Part shown: piece after piece, positions 55,666-64,000 of the stretch
How positions within the stretch are numbered: position 1 is the first letter of the stretch
Layout of the letters: each line of letters starts with the position of its first letter
From: an uncultured Opitutales bacterium
Lineage (GTDB): Bacteria; Verrucomicrobiota; Verrucomicrobiia; Opitutales; Intestinicryptomonadaceae
Length of the DNA stretch: 64,000 bases
Direction of reading: 5' to 3'
Assembly: GCA_900545705.1 (NCBI GenBank)
Contig: URAK01000006.1
Location: forward strand, 80,299-144,298
Made by a program: the position numbers and the translations under genes
The notes under the pieces: model-generated
Told to the model about the DNA's origin: nothing
The model's input: the letters and a program-made list of their open reading frames with translations, nothing else
The model's database searches: none

Positions 55666-58257
55666 CTATTCCCAAGAGCGTTCCGGGAGAGGCTCGTCCT
55701 TCTCCACGCGGTCGCGGTTGCCCTTGTTCCACCAGTAGAATACAGGGCTTGCGATAAACACCGAAGAGAAAGTTCCCGCAACTATGCCAAGCATAAACAC
55801 AAGCGAGAAGTCCACGATAATTCCGGTTCCGAAAAGGAATAGCGCGGCAGCTGCAAAGAATGTGCTCAAGCTTGTGAGTATAGTTCTCGACATCGTCTTG
55901 TTGATTGAATAGTTGATGATGTCTTTGAGCGTCATTGTGGGCTTTAACTTCAACTCTTCGCGAATGCGGTCGAATACCACTATCTTATCGTTGATCGAGT
56001 ATCCCATGACCATAAGTATGGCGGCAACCATCGGCGCCGAGAACTGCCCGGATCCAATTCCGAAAAGCCCGAATATTGCATAGAGGCCTATCGTAATTAC
56101 AACGTCGTGGAAAGTCGCGATAATCGCTCCTATACCGTAGCTCAACTCAAATCTGAACGCGACGTACGCAAGTATCAATAGCAGCGAGAGGGCAACGGCG
56201 ATAAACGCATCGCGGGTGATGTCGCCGCTAACCGACGCGCCGATGCTCTGCTGGCTAACCAATTTCAGCCCCGCATCTGGGAATTTTTGCGCGAGCAAAT
56301 CGAAAACCTTCTGCCCCTTTTCGCTTTCGACTTGCAATACGAGATTTTCCGAACGCGTCGCCAAATCTGTCTGGTAGGAAGCTTGAATTTCCCCTATTCC
56401 CTCGTCGGAGGTGGAGGTGCTGAGTGCAGTTATGCTTTCTATTGGTATCTTTTTGTCGGGATTAAACGACACGGCAACAATGTCGCCGCCTGTAAAGTCG
56501 ATACTGAGAGTTTTGTCCCCGCGGCTTATGAGAACCGCCACCCCTATTATGACGACCGTCCACGATATTATAAAGGACGCCTTTGCATATTTTAGGAAGG
56601 GGAAATTGGCGTCGCCGGATATCAGACCCTTTGAAAGCGCCTTTTTGATGATATTGTTTTTTATGGACAACTCAAGCAGCGCGCGGCTTAGAATCAGGCA
56701 GCAGAAGAGTGTCGTAAAAATACCTATCGCAAGTGTAAGGCCGAATCCCTTTACAGGGCCTGTGCCGAACGCCCAGAGGGTTCCCGCTGAAATCAAAGTC
56801 GTGAGGTTGGCGTCGACAATAGTCGAAAAGGCTTTGTCATAGCCGGCTGTCAGTGACGCCCACAGATTTTTGCCGTGCAATGTTTCTTCACGCATGCGCT
56901 CGAACACAAGTATGTTCGAGTCAACCGCCATGCCTATCGTTAGCACGAGCGCCGCAATACCAGGAAGCGTCATTGTCGCCTTAAAGCTCGCAAGCACACC
57001 GACTATAATAACAAGGTTCACTATTACGGAGAAAACCGCAATCAACCCCATTCCGCGATAGAAGAAAAGCATAAACAAAATAGTCGCCGCAAAGCCGATT
57101 CCGGCCGCAACCATCGAACTTTCCCTCGCCGTATCTGCAAGCGACGGCCCGACTTCGTTTAGAGAAGTGCGCTTCAACCCGACTGCAAGAGGATTGTTGA
57201 GGGCATTTGCAAGCTCGATAGCTTCGCGGCGCGTAAAATTGCCGGTAATCGAGCCCCTGTCCTTAATGACACTTACAATATTCGGCGCGCTCATGAGGCG
57301 GCCGTCGAGCACTATCGCCAAAGGCTGCTTTGTCCCAGTACGGTTGTCTTCCTCCAAAATAGAGCGCGTAATGCGTTCAAATACTTTTGCGCCATCGGAG
57401 GTGAACTCCATTCCAACGGAGAATTTATTTGCGTCCTCCATAGTGGGATAGGCGCGGCTTATTATGTCGCCGTTTGCCTCAGGTATGCGCTTGACGTACA
57501 TGGGTTCCTCGACGAGCCTGCCATTGCGCTCTGTCTCCATAATCATCACTTCGTAGCCGAACGGAATTTCCGAAATTGGCGGCTTAGCGGAGGACGGGCG
57601 CGCAGTGCGGTGCACGAGGCGGAATTCGAGCTTCGCAGGCCTCGAGAGCTCCTCAATCGCCTCGGGGTTGTCTTTCAACGAGACGCCGGGCATCTGGACC
57701 TCGACTGCCTTTGAACCCATTATGCGGATTGTTGGCTCCGTGACGCCCAAGCCGTTCACGCGGTTGTTCATGACCGACAGAACATCTTTGAGCTGCCCTT
57801 CGCGCGAATACTGGTCTTTATCCAAATTGGTGTCGTCGATTTCAAGCGTAAACGACACACCGCCCTGCAAGTCGAGCCCCTTTTTGAGCATTCCCTTGCT
57901 CTGGCGGTAAAGCTCTTTTAATAGAATGTCGTTGCGCTTTTTTAGATTGAGAATGTCGGATACGTTGACGTCCGGAAAATATTTGTAAAGGTCGATATTT
58001 TCGGCGTCGGCGTAGTCGCGGAGCGCAATATAAAGAGTCGGAGACTTCGATTTGTCGTTTTTGGCGGCAAGTTTATCCACGCGGGCTTCGGCGGCTTTAA
58101 GAATTTTTGCAAACTCCTCTTGGTTCGCCGTCGCGCGGGTTTGTATATATGTTTCAAACGGCGTATCCGAGAACGGTATCATAGCCGACACCGCCCAAAT
58201 TACGACGAGGGCCGTTATTATCAGTTTCCACAAGATGCTACGGTTGATTGCGGACAT
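55666..58257 (-). CDS. secDF: SecDF fusion protein, protein-export membrane subunit
   Basis: Proton-driven export helper of the Sec translocon, 863 residues with SecD and SecF joined in one chain. SecD half: KKGLDLQGGVSFTLEI, VMNNRVNGLGVTEPTI, and helices with TIGMAVDSNILVFERMREE. SecF half: SIDFTGGDIVAVSF and MVMGYSINDKIVVFDRIREE. An extra segment at the N-terminus (about 35-95) is longer than in E. coli SecD. AAGGAAA lies just before the ATG. Second gene after yajC, 63 bases away. Confidence 0.95.
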   Translation of the reverse strand: MSAINRSILWKLIITALVVIWAVSAMIPFSDTPFETYIQTRATANQEEFAKILKAAEARVDKLAAKNDKSKSPTLYIALRDYADAENIDLYKYFPDVNVSDILNLKKRNDILLKELYRQSKGMLKKGLDLQGGVSFTLEIDDTNLDKDQYSREGQLKDVLSVMNNRVNGLGVTEPTIRIMGSKAVEVQMPGVSLKDNPEAIEELSRPAKLEFRLVHRTARPSSAKPPISEIPFGYEVMIMETERNGRLVEEPMYVKRIPEANGDIISRAYPTMEDANKFSVGMEFTSDGAKVFERITRSILEEDNRTGTKQPLAIVLDGRLMSAPNIVSVIKDRGSITGNFTRREAIELANALNNPLAVGLKRTSLNEVGPSLADTARESSMVAAGIGFAATILFMLFFYRGMGLIAVFSVIVNLVIIVGVLASFKATMTLPGIAALVLTIGMAVDSNILVFERMREETLHGKNLWASLTAGYDKAFSTIVDANLTTLISAGTLWAFGTGPVKGFGLTLAIGIFTTLFCCLILSRALLELSIKNNIIKKALSKGLISGDANFPFLKYAKASFIISWTVVIIGVAVLISRGDKTLSIDFTGGDIVAVSFNPDKKIPIESITALSTSTSDEGIGEIQASYQTDLATRSENLVLQVESEKGQKVFDLLAQKFPDAGLKLVSQQSIGASVSGDITRDAFIAVALSLLLILAYVAFRFELSYGIGAIIATFHDVVITIGLYAIFGLFGIGSGQFSAPMVAAILMVMGYSINDKIVVFDRIREELKLKPTMTLKDIINYSINKTMSRTILTSLSTFFAAAALFLFGTGIIVDFSLVFMLGIVAGTFSSVFIASPVFYWWNKGNRDRVEKDEPLPERSWE

Positions 58258-58320
58258 ATTTTTCCTTACTATTATATAAATAAAGGCGCGTCGCTCGATT
58301 CGCGGCGCGCATTAAATCAA

Positions 58321-58671
58321 TTATTTCTTTTGGGAATTGTCGGAATCCCCAGATACTTTTTCAGATATTGCAGACTTTATGAATTCTATCTTAACACCGT
58401 CCGCAAACTTCACTACAAAAGTCTTATCCTTAACGTTTGCTATGGTACCGCAAGCTCCGCCAATAGTCATAACCTCGTCGCCCGTTTTCAGCTCGGAAAT
58501 CATTTTTGCATGCGCCTTTTGTTTTTTGCGCTGCGGGGCAATCATGAGAAAATACATTGCCGCAAACATTAGCACTATAAATAGGAGCATTGATGTTCCG
58601 CCCCCCTGCGGAGCTTCCGCGGGAGCGGCAGCAGCTTGTGCGAAAATAGTCGATATGTAATCCATAAGCAT
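58321..58671 (-). CDS. yajC: YajC, Sec translocon accessory protein
   Basis: 116-residue small membrane protein: a short Ala/Pro/Gly-rich head, one helix (MLLFIVLMFAAMYFLMIAPQ) and a cytoplasmic KOW-like domain (MISELKTGDEVMTIGGACGTIANV) ending in a charged tail. This is the YajC pattern. The start is ATG 58671 or 58665; the much longer frame upstream is not coding. Operon with secDF. Confidence 0.93.
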   Translation of the reverse strand: MLMDYISTIFAQAAAAPAEAPQGGGTSMLLFIVLMFAAMYFLMIAPQRKKQKAHAKMISELKTGDEVMTIGGACGTIANVKDKTFVVKFADGVKIEFIKSAISEKVSGDSDNSQKK

Positions 58672-58998
58672 AATAATTATTAAAACTTGAATTAAACCCG
58701 CCTCCGATTTCTTATGCAAGAAAAAAAATTCCCAACATTCATATAAACAACAGCAAAACGGGTTGCTTCTCCGAAAAATTCTTAAACGACAAAAATGCGC
58801 GATTTTTATATTATTAGAGTAAAATACGGCGAATCCAACTAGCCTTGAAATTTTGTCCGCCCCATATATTATAGTGCAAACGATTGAATCCATCTAAAAT
58901 TTACCGGAAAGGAGGGCGATATTAATAAAAAACCGGAAAGATCCTCAAACGAAACACCAGCAGCCACTGAACGCAACCTTAATCCATACTCCATCTCC
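58672..58998 (-). other. yajC upstream region, no gene
   Basis: 327 bases between yajC and the RHH gene, both leftward. It must hold the yajC promoter: a perfect TATAAT on the complement (58868-58873) has only a weak -35, and would give a leader of about 190 bases. A strong AAAGGAGGG (58908-58916) on the plus strand is followed by no usual start codon. Confidence 0.4.
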
Positions 58999-59035
58999 CC
59001 CCAAAAAAACAAAACCGCCATAAAATATGGCGGTT
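58999..59035 (-). terminator. Terminator of the RHH regulator gene
   Basis: Stem AACCGCCAT (59013-59021) pairs with ATGGCGGTT (59027-59035) around a five-base loop; read leftward it leads into GTTTTGTTTTTTTGG. 26 bases after the RHH stop. Confidence 0.8.
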
Positions 59036-59061
59036 CTCAAATAAGAAGCGATGAATATGAC

Positions 59062-59259
59062 CTATTTTATAGTTTTTTTAGGTTCCGCTACGTTCGCAAA
59101 CTCGCGGGCGAGGTTTTGGAGCGTATTCGCGATAAAATTCGAGCGGTTGCGATTATCGCTTTCAGCCATTTTATCAATTTGTTCGACTAATGTCTGGGGC
59201 AAACTTATTGATATTTGCGTCATTCCGATCGTTTTCCCGGATCCTTTTTTACGTGCCAT
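59062..59259 (-). CDS. Ribbon-helix-helix (CopG-like) DNA-binding protein
   Basis: 65 residues: a basic arm MARKKGSGKT, a beta-strand TQISISLP (15-21) for the DNA groove, and two helices (TLVEQIDKMAESDN; SNFIANTLQNLAREF). This is the RHH fold seen in antitoxins and small repressors. Start at ATG 59259, with AAAAGGAAAC upstream. No toxin-like partner gene is beside it, which argues against a simple antitoxin; autoregulation and control of the next gene are possible. Its own terminator follows. Confidence 0.85.
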   Translation of the reverse strand: MARKKGSGKTIGMTQISISLPQTLVEQIDKMAESDNRNRSNFIANTLQNLAREFANVAEPKKTIK

Positions 59260-59710
59260 ACTATTGTTTCCTTTTTTATTGGTTAGATAATTGACTCCTC
59301 CTACCGGTCGGACAATATAAAACAAGATAGAAATAAACTTTCAAACCTCACATTATCCGCCAATAGAAAATTTTTAAAAATTATTAAGAGATTGCTATCA
59401 TAAAATTTATAGTCAAGTAATTTTTTGTGAAAATGTGGAGTTTTTTTAGAAATATAACAATATTGCAAAAAAGAATTACAATATATTAAAGCTACCACAT
59501 TCATATTATTTTTAATACTTTCTCAAAGAAAATCGGAATTTTTAAAAAAACTTAAACTAATAATTTACTATTTTTACTATATTCAAAAATACCAATCAAC
59601 ATGGATATATTAGATATATAAATCGGTAAAAAATTTCCATAATGAAAAATAAACGGTTGACTTTCACAAAAAAAAGTCAGTTAATAGGGTAAAGGGGGAG
59701 AGTAATTTAA
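59260..59710. other. AT-rich divergent region with an inverted repeat
   Basis: 451 bases between the RHH gene and the rightward exported-protein gene. TTGACT (59657-59662) with TTAATA (59681-59686), 18 apart, is a candidate promoter. The inverted repeat TGACTTT (59658-59664) / AAAGTCA (59673-59679) with an 8-base spacer overlaps it and could be an operator. The rest is AT-rich with no clear gene. Confidence 0.45.
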
Positions 59711-60508
59711 ATGCAAGCTTGGTCTTGGAATATTTTATTTTTGCGAAAATGTGCTTACGCCACAATTTTCGCAGCATTTTTTGTATTCGCAGCCTTTTCC
59801 ACCGCAAACGCCGCAACTGCGGCAAAAGCCCCCGTAAAAGGCGCTGCCTCTGCTGCAACAAAAGCCGCATCGGCAACTAAAAAGACTCCGCCTGCAACAG
59901 AATTAAAAATCCCTGAACCCCCTGCATCTGTCGGAGAAGCAAAAATCGTCGAACCGGATAAAGCAAAAATTCCCACCCCCGACAAGTCAAAGCTTGTCCG
60001 AAGCGTTAAGTCATTCTCTGAAAGAATGAAAGAACTTAACGATAAAAATAAAAAGAAAACAAAACCTGTAAAATTGCGCCAACATGTAGTCGATGCGCGC
60101 GTTGTCGCATGGGGTCGCGACGCAGAAAGTGCGGAAAATGCCGCCCTCGACAGCGCGCGGAGGCTTGTCGGAGGCAAAGGTAAATTTCTCGTAAAGGACT
60201 CTGTTTTTTACACAGATTCCTCCAGTAAATATATTTGTGCGGTTCGTATAAATTTTAGCGACCAGATCCCAGAGAACTGGTACATGGAGTCTGAAATGGC
60301 AACGGGCTTTGGGCGCGATTACGAACGCGCATATTCGTCCGCTATGATGAAAGCTATTGGCAAGGCAAAAAATATCCGACGCAAAAAGGAATGGGGCAAC
60401 GCCAAAGCCACAACTGAACTTGGAGTTATTCCATACGACTGCACTTTCTCGGTTATAGGCAAAGACAAATATTGCAAATTATTTTTCAGATACTTTATGC
60501 CACGTTAA
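59711..60508 (+). CDS. Unknown exported protein, Ala/Lys/Pro-rich N-terminal half
   Basis: 265 residues: a signal peptide (about 1-34, ending TANA), then an Ala/Lys/Pro-rich low-complexity linker (35-100) with KIPEPP, KIVEPDKAKIPTPDK, and a compact basic C-terminal domain (about 115-265) containing VVDARVVAWGRDAESAENAALDSARRLV and FGRDYERAYSSAMMKAIGKAK. No family recognised. The C-terminal domain appears folded, with several conserved-looking aromatic positions. Preceded by a purine-rich AAAGGGGGAGA. Confidence 0.7.
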   Translation: MQAWSWNILFLRKCAYATIFAAFFVFAAFSTANAATAAKAPVKGAASAATKAASATKKTPPATELKIPEPPASVGEAKIVEPDKAKIPTPDKSKLVRSVKSFSERMKELNDKNKKKTKPVKLRQHVVDARVVAWGRDAESAENAALDSARRLVGGKGKFLVKDSVFYTDSSSKYICAVRINFSDQIPENWYMESEMATGFGRDYERAYSSAMMKAIGKAKNIRRKKEWGNAKATTELGVIPYDCTFSVIGKDKYCKLFFRYFMPR

Positions 60509-61041
60509 TTAACAGAATTTTATATTTGTTTTTTAATAATCTGATTATAAATATGTTTTTAATTGCATTCAAATAGTTTGCCGTATTTTACATTAACATA
60601 TAAAAACATAGAATAATACTAAGCCATCAAGATTTTTATTTAAAATTAGATAAGTAACTATTATAAAAAATAAAACATACTGCATTCAACTTAATACTTT
60701 GCAAGATATTACAACATTTTGTATTGTCTGCACATTTACGGTACCATCTCGCAATAACTATATTTGCCATTTTTGTTTGCATATATTCGCAGTGCAAACA
60801 TCACTTTTGCTTACAGCACTTGAATATATTTAAAAATTTTATGCAAAATCTTTGACAGCTGAAAATGAGCCTACCCAACTTCTGATTATCCAAATTTTTT
60901 TAGCCGCGTTAACACCCCTTATTACACATTTTGTATAAAAAAATAAAATCCCAAAATTCAACTGTTAAAATTCTTTTATTAAAATTATATTTGTATTCGT
61001 AAAATAAGGAGAATAAAACGATTTCGTGTAAGGAGGTTTTC
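60509..61041 (+). other. AT-rich upstream region of the tandem PEP-CTERM gene
   Basis: 533 bases without a gene. It holds the 17-bp element at 60960-60976 and a strong AAGGAGG (61030-61036) before the ATG. Nothing else supported. Confidence 0.5.
60960..60976 (+). promoter_or_regulatory. Shared upstream element, copy 1
   Basis: AACTGTTAAAATTCTTT, identical to 62866-62882. It contains TGTTAAAAT, which fits an extended -10 (TGnTAnnnT). The end is 65 bases before the ATG 61042. No matching -35. Confidence 0.6.
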
Positions 61042-62526
61042 ATGAAAGCGTTTTTTTACCCCGTAATATTTTCCCTAGCCCTTCCCGTCTTTGGAGCGCC
61101 CCCAACACCAAGCGGCCCCTCAACCACTTGGCTCGGCGCAACAGATGAATGGACGGACGAATCTAATTGGAGCAATGGCGTGCCGTCGGCTTCTACGTCC
61201 GTGCTTTTTAATTCAATGTACACCCAAAACATTTCCCCGAAGGGCGACATTTATGTAAATGACTTAATCTTTGGTGACGGATTCGCACTTGGGGATCTCG
61301 GCAACTATAATATTGGTGTATCGAAATCTCTAAATGTAAAAGGCGATTTATATTATACAAACCTCAGATCGGCATACTATGGCGGTATCCGTTTTTCAGC
61401 TGGAACAGGAGCCATATTCACAATCGACGGAGACGCCACTTTCGAAGCGCGGACCCTTACGGACGAACAGAAGCAAACATACAAAGACGGCACTGTTGAT
61501 GTGCAAATTGGCTCTGCGGCGACCACTTACCCCATGTTTGGCGAGTTTAATCTAAGCGGCAATTTAAACCTCATCGGAACGTCGTCTTACTTATCCAGAG
61601 TCAATTTGGCGGCGGAAACGGTAAATATCGGCGGAATTGTAAATCTGCAAACCTCAAACGCGCAATTTGCTTTAATGAGGGGTTCTATGAATAATCAAAC
61701 GTACCTTACCAACCAATCGTGGGGAGGTCTGAGCGGCATTGGAAGATTATATGTAGAAACTGTAGACTGGAATACAAAATATTCTACGGAAATCATAGCA
61801 AACATCACCCTTAAAAATAAGACCGACCAGACTTTTACAGGCTACGTTGACATCGTAAACGGCACCAACGGCACCTACACAGGTTCTGGCGCAATACATT
61901 TGACAATGGACGCCGCAAACGCCTCCGCTACGCAGACAATCACTCTCGGAGGCTCAAAGAGCTTTACGACTGTTTCTGTAAAGAACGGCACTTTAATATA
62001 CTCTGCCCCCGCCGCCGCCGAATCGATTACGGTTTCCGGCGGAACTCTGCTATTGTCGTACTCCGACACAACCCAAGGCGACCTCACCATTAGCGGCGGA
62101 TCTTTTGGAGCGACAATGGACAACGGCAGCGCAAAAGTAAAATCCCTGGCATACTCAGGCGGAAAGCTCGTCTTTGCCACCGAGGGATTCTACGGCGGGC
62201 TTCCCAATTCGATAGCTGTCGAGGGGAAATTCAGCAAAGACACTCTTGAAAAGATAGTAATCGACTTTTCAGGGCTCGATGCCGAAACTTTAATAGGCGA
62301 ACCAGCGATGACGCTCATTACTGCGGGAAGTTTTGAAGGAATGTCGACTTCCGTCGATGCCGACGAATACTTTGTGGCTGAAAACCTCATCAACGCCTTT
62401 GCAGACTTCGCTTGGGACGGCAACTCCCTCACTGTAGCCTTCACGCAGGTTCCCGAACCCGCGGCGCTTGCGGCAATTATCGGGGCTCTTGCGCTCGCAG
62501 TGTGCGCGATTAGGAAAAGGCGCTAA
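61042..62526 (+). CDS. PEP-CTERM surface protein, tandem copy 1
   Basis: 494 residues. Signal peptide 1-18 (ending VFGA), then TTWLGATDEWTDESNWSNGVPSASTSVLFN, a beta-rich body with many T/S/G repeats, and the PEP-CTERM signal VPEPAALAAIIGALALAV with tail RKRR. AAGGAGG is six bases before the ATG. It is homologous to the gene at 62949 (segments of near-identical DNA) and, more distantly, to 42348-43832. Probably anchored or exported by an exosortase. Followed by a terminator. Confidence 0.92.
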   Translation: MKAFFYPVIFSLALPVFGAPPTPSGPSTTWLGATDEWTDESNWSNGVPSASTSVLFNSMYTQNISPKGDIYVNDLIFGDGFALGDLGNYNIGVSKSLNVKGDLYYTNLRSAYYGGIRFSAGTGAIFTIDGDATFEARTLTDEQKQTYKDGTVDVQIGSAATTYPMFGEFNLSGNLNLIGTSSYLSRVNLAAETVNIGGIVNLQTSNAQFALMRGSMNNQTYLTNQSWGGLSGIGRLYVETVDWNTKYSTEIIANITLKNKTDQTFTGYVDIVNGTNGTYTGSGAIHLTMDAANASATQTITLGGSKSFTTVSVKNGTLIYSAPAAAESITVSGGTLLLSYSDTTQGDLTISGGSFGATMDNGSAKVKSLAYSGGKLVFATEGFYGGLPNSIAVEGKFSKDTLEKIVIDFSGLDAETLIGEPAMTLITAGSFEGMSTSVDADEYFVAENLINAFADFAWDGNSLTVAFTQVPEPAALAAIIGALALAVCAIRKRR

Positions 62527-62552
62527 GGCTTTGCTAAAACTTCAAAAAAAAC

Positions 62553-62583
62553 GCCCGTTGCTTCCTGCTTTCGGGCTTTTTTT
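62553..62583 (+). terminator. Terminator of PEP-CTERM copy 1
   Basis: GCCCG (62553-62557) pairs with CGGGC (62572-62576), loop 14 bases, then seven T residues. Short stem. Confidence 0.65.
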
Positions 62584-62948
62584 ATTTCTTATCGAAATGC
62601 CAAGCGCAAGATTTTGCTTTTAGAGGATAGAAAAAATTTTCTTTTTCGCAAATGGCGGAAATTAGCATGTTTTAGAGGTTGAAAAGACTGAAAAATTTTT
62701 AATTCGCTGAAACGTAAAACTCCTAATTTTTGGGGATATGCTAAGATGCTGCAGAGGCAATTTTAAAAGAAAGTATTTTGGTCAATAGAATTTTTTTTAG
62801 AGGCGGCTTTTTAGTGCCTTATGAAAGACAAATAAAGAGGGAAAGAATTGGGAGGAGAGTTTCTTAACTGTTAAAATTCTTTATCAATAAATAAATTGTG
62901 TTTTTTAAGCACATCAGGTAGAAATTTTACAGAAAGGTTATTTGTATT
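62584..62948 (+). other. AT-rich gap upstream of PEP-CTERM copy 2
   Basis: 365 bases without a gene. The shared 17-bp element is at 62866-62882 and AAAGG (62932-62936) before the ATG is a weak ribosome site. Confidence 0.5.
62866..62882 (+). promoter_or_regulatory. Shared upstream element, copy 2
   Basis: Identical 17-bp sequence to 60960-60976, ending 66 bases before ATG 62949. The extended -10 match TGTTAAAAT is at 62869-62877. Flanks differ between the copies. Confidence 0.6.
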
Positions 62949-64000
62949 ATGAAAACTCCACTATATCTTATATTAGCCGCCTCGGCCATCTCAGTATTCG
63001 CCCAAACCCCATCATCACCAACCACCGAATGGCTCGGAATTGGGCAGGATTGGGCGTTGGAATCTAATTGGAGCAATGGCCTACCGTCAGAAACAACTTC
63101 CGCCGTTTTCAAAGTTCAAACATCAGATAATTCAACAATAGCAAATATTGACGGCGACACCTACGTAAAAGACCTATATTTTTACGATGGATTTTCACTC
63201 GGCTCAAAGGGCAACTACATCATTATTATAAAAGACGGGGGATCAATGAACATATCTGGCGATTTATACTATTCTAATTTAAGAATAGTAAATTGGGGCG
63301 GATTATGTCTTGACGCAGCAGGAGGTAAATTGCTTATAGACGGCGACGCTACTTTTGCCGCCTCTAAGTTAACAGAAGAACAAGACATAGTTTACGACAA
63401 TGCCGGGGTCGATGTGCAAATTGGCAGAGCAGCAAGCGCCAACCCGATGCTTTCCGAAATATCGATAGGAGGCGACTTGACTCTTATTGGAACCGGAACA
63501 GGACAGTACGCGCAAAATACGAAAGTATCAATATGCGCAGAGACTGTGACTATTGGCGGCGTAGTCAATCTCGCAAATTCCGACTCAACATTTACAGTGA
63601 TACGCGCCGCCCTCAACAACCCCGAATACAACTCAACACAAAAATGGGGCGGGTTAAAGGGCACCGGTATCGTATTTATTGAAGGCGCGAGTTGGTCTGG
63701 CAACGCAAAGTATGACTCCGCCTTCAATGCCGACATTACCCTTGCCAATAAAGCTGACCAGACTTTTACCGGGGAAGTCAAGTATGGCAATATAAATGAT
63801 GGAGGTTTCAAAAATACTACAGCCATACACCTGACATTGGATGCTGAAAACGCCTCCGCTACACAGACAATCAACCTTCGGGGTTCAAAGAGCTTTACGA
63901 CCGTTTCTGTAAAGAACGGCACTTTAATATACTCTGCTCCCGCCTCCGCCGAATCGATTACGGTTTCCGGCGGAACTCTGCTATTGTCGTACTCCGACAC
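62949..64000 (+). CDS. PEP-CTERM-like surface protein, tandem copy 2 (3' end outside window)
   Basis: About 350 residues visible; no stop before the edge. Signal peptide MKTPLYLILAASAISVFA, then TTEWLGIGQDWALESNWSNGLPSETTSAVFK, aligned with the copy 1 opening, and a beta-rich body. DNA from 63882 to the edge is nearly identical to 61951-62069 of copy 1. The C-terminal sorting signal is outside the window, so the PEP-CTERM name is by homology. Confidence 0.85.
   Translation, partial: MKTPLYLILAASAISVFAQTPSSPTTEWLGIGQDWALESNWSNGLPSETTSAVFKVQTSDNSTIANIDGDTYVKDLYFYDGFSLGSKGNYIIIIKDGGSMNISGDLYYSNLRIVNWGGLCLDAAGGKLLIDGDATFAASKLTEEQDIVYDNAGVDVQIGRAASANPMLSEISIGGDLTLIGTGTGQYAQNTKVSICAETVTIGGVVNLANSDSTFTVIRAALNNPEYNSTQKWGGLKGTGIVFIEGASWSGNAKYDSAFNADITLANKADQTFTGEVKYGNINDGGFKNTTAIHLTLDAENASATQTINLRGSKSFTTVSVKNGTLIYSAPASAESITVSGGTLLLSYSD

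Noticed and set aside
58908..59190. Strong AAAGGAGGG followed by an 89-codon frame starting with ATT at 58921
   Set aside because: No normal start codon, no homology to IF3 (the classic ATT-start gene), and the frame runs through a terminator and antisense to the RHH gene. Probably chance.
59062..59259. Antitoxin of a type II toxin-antitoxin pair
   Set aside because: No toxin-like gene precedes or follows it; neighbours are yajC and an exported protein.

Overview
The window looks like chromosomal DNA of a Verrucomicrobiota bacterium, most likely in or near Opitutia. This is inferred from three things: PEP-CTERM surface proteins with autotransporter-like N-termini, the futalosine route to menaquinone, and the long (about 640-residue) PurF type. 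The cell is diderm: it has an LpxR-like outer-membrane lipid A deacylase, an AsmA-like protein, SecDF/YajC and DsbD. Gene density is high to about 54 kb. The last 10 kb is AT-richer and sparser. No tRNA, rRNA, insertion sequence, prophage or CRISPR array was seen.

Layout. (1) 1-6.2 kb: two divergent menaquinone operons, mqnE-mqnA-mqnC leftward and mqnP-ubiX-ubiD rightward. (2) 6.2-11.7 kb: an Asp23/AmaP-like membrane protein, thiE, a CbiMQO cobalt/nickel ECF transporter, then glycyl-tRNA synthetase with a clear terminator. (3) 11.8-20.0 kb, leftward: long purF, malQ, ptsI, a GlcD-type flavoprotein and argH, mostly with gaps of a few bases. (4) 20.7-25.2 kb, leftward: the cell-shape operon mreB-mreC-mreD-mrdA. 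(5) 25.7-39.5 kb, rightward: a GH16 hydrolase, then a tight run dsbD-lysA-ybgC-Agl23-like-asmA-panB-SET methyltransferase-lipoprotein. (6) 39.5-42.3 kb: an lpxR-like gene divergent from rsmD-pilT. (7) 42.3-50.7 kb: a PEP-CTERM gene, pyrD-efp-argA leftward, then sulP-rlmH and an unknown secreted protein rightward. (8) 51.0-58.7 kb: glnD, a LysM protein with a 50-bp tandem repeat downstream, and yajC-secDF. (9) 59-64 kb: a ribbon-helix-helix regulator, an unknown exported protein and two tandem PEP-CTERM genes, the last cut by the window edge.

The menaquinone block forms a near-complete pathway section (mqnB and mqnD are not in view). PyrD is the quinone-dependent class 2 enzyme, so it would use that quinone. 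The mre operon, Asp23-like, AsmA-like, LpxR-like, SecDF and DsbD proteins together build and service the envelope. The most interesting non-coding signals are a 17-bp element at the same distance upstream of two PEP-CTERM genes, a 119-bp near-identical segment shared by those genes, a 50-bp tandem repeat between the LysM gene and its terminator, a periodic 20-bp repeat after mrdA, and a perfect palindrome holding the start codons of the divergent lpxR-like and rsmD genes. EF-P carries Arg32 at its tip, the signature of the EarP-rhamnosylated class. I did not see a convincing defence system or other wholly new multi-gene machine; the best candidate for undescribed biology is the RHH / exported protein / PEP-CTERM region at 59-64 kb.
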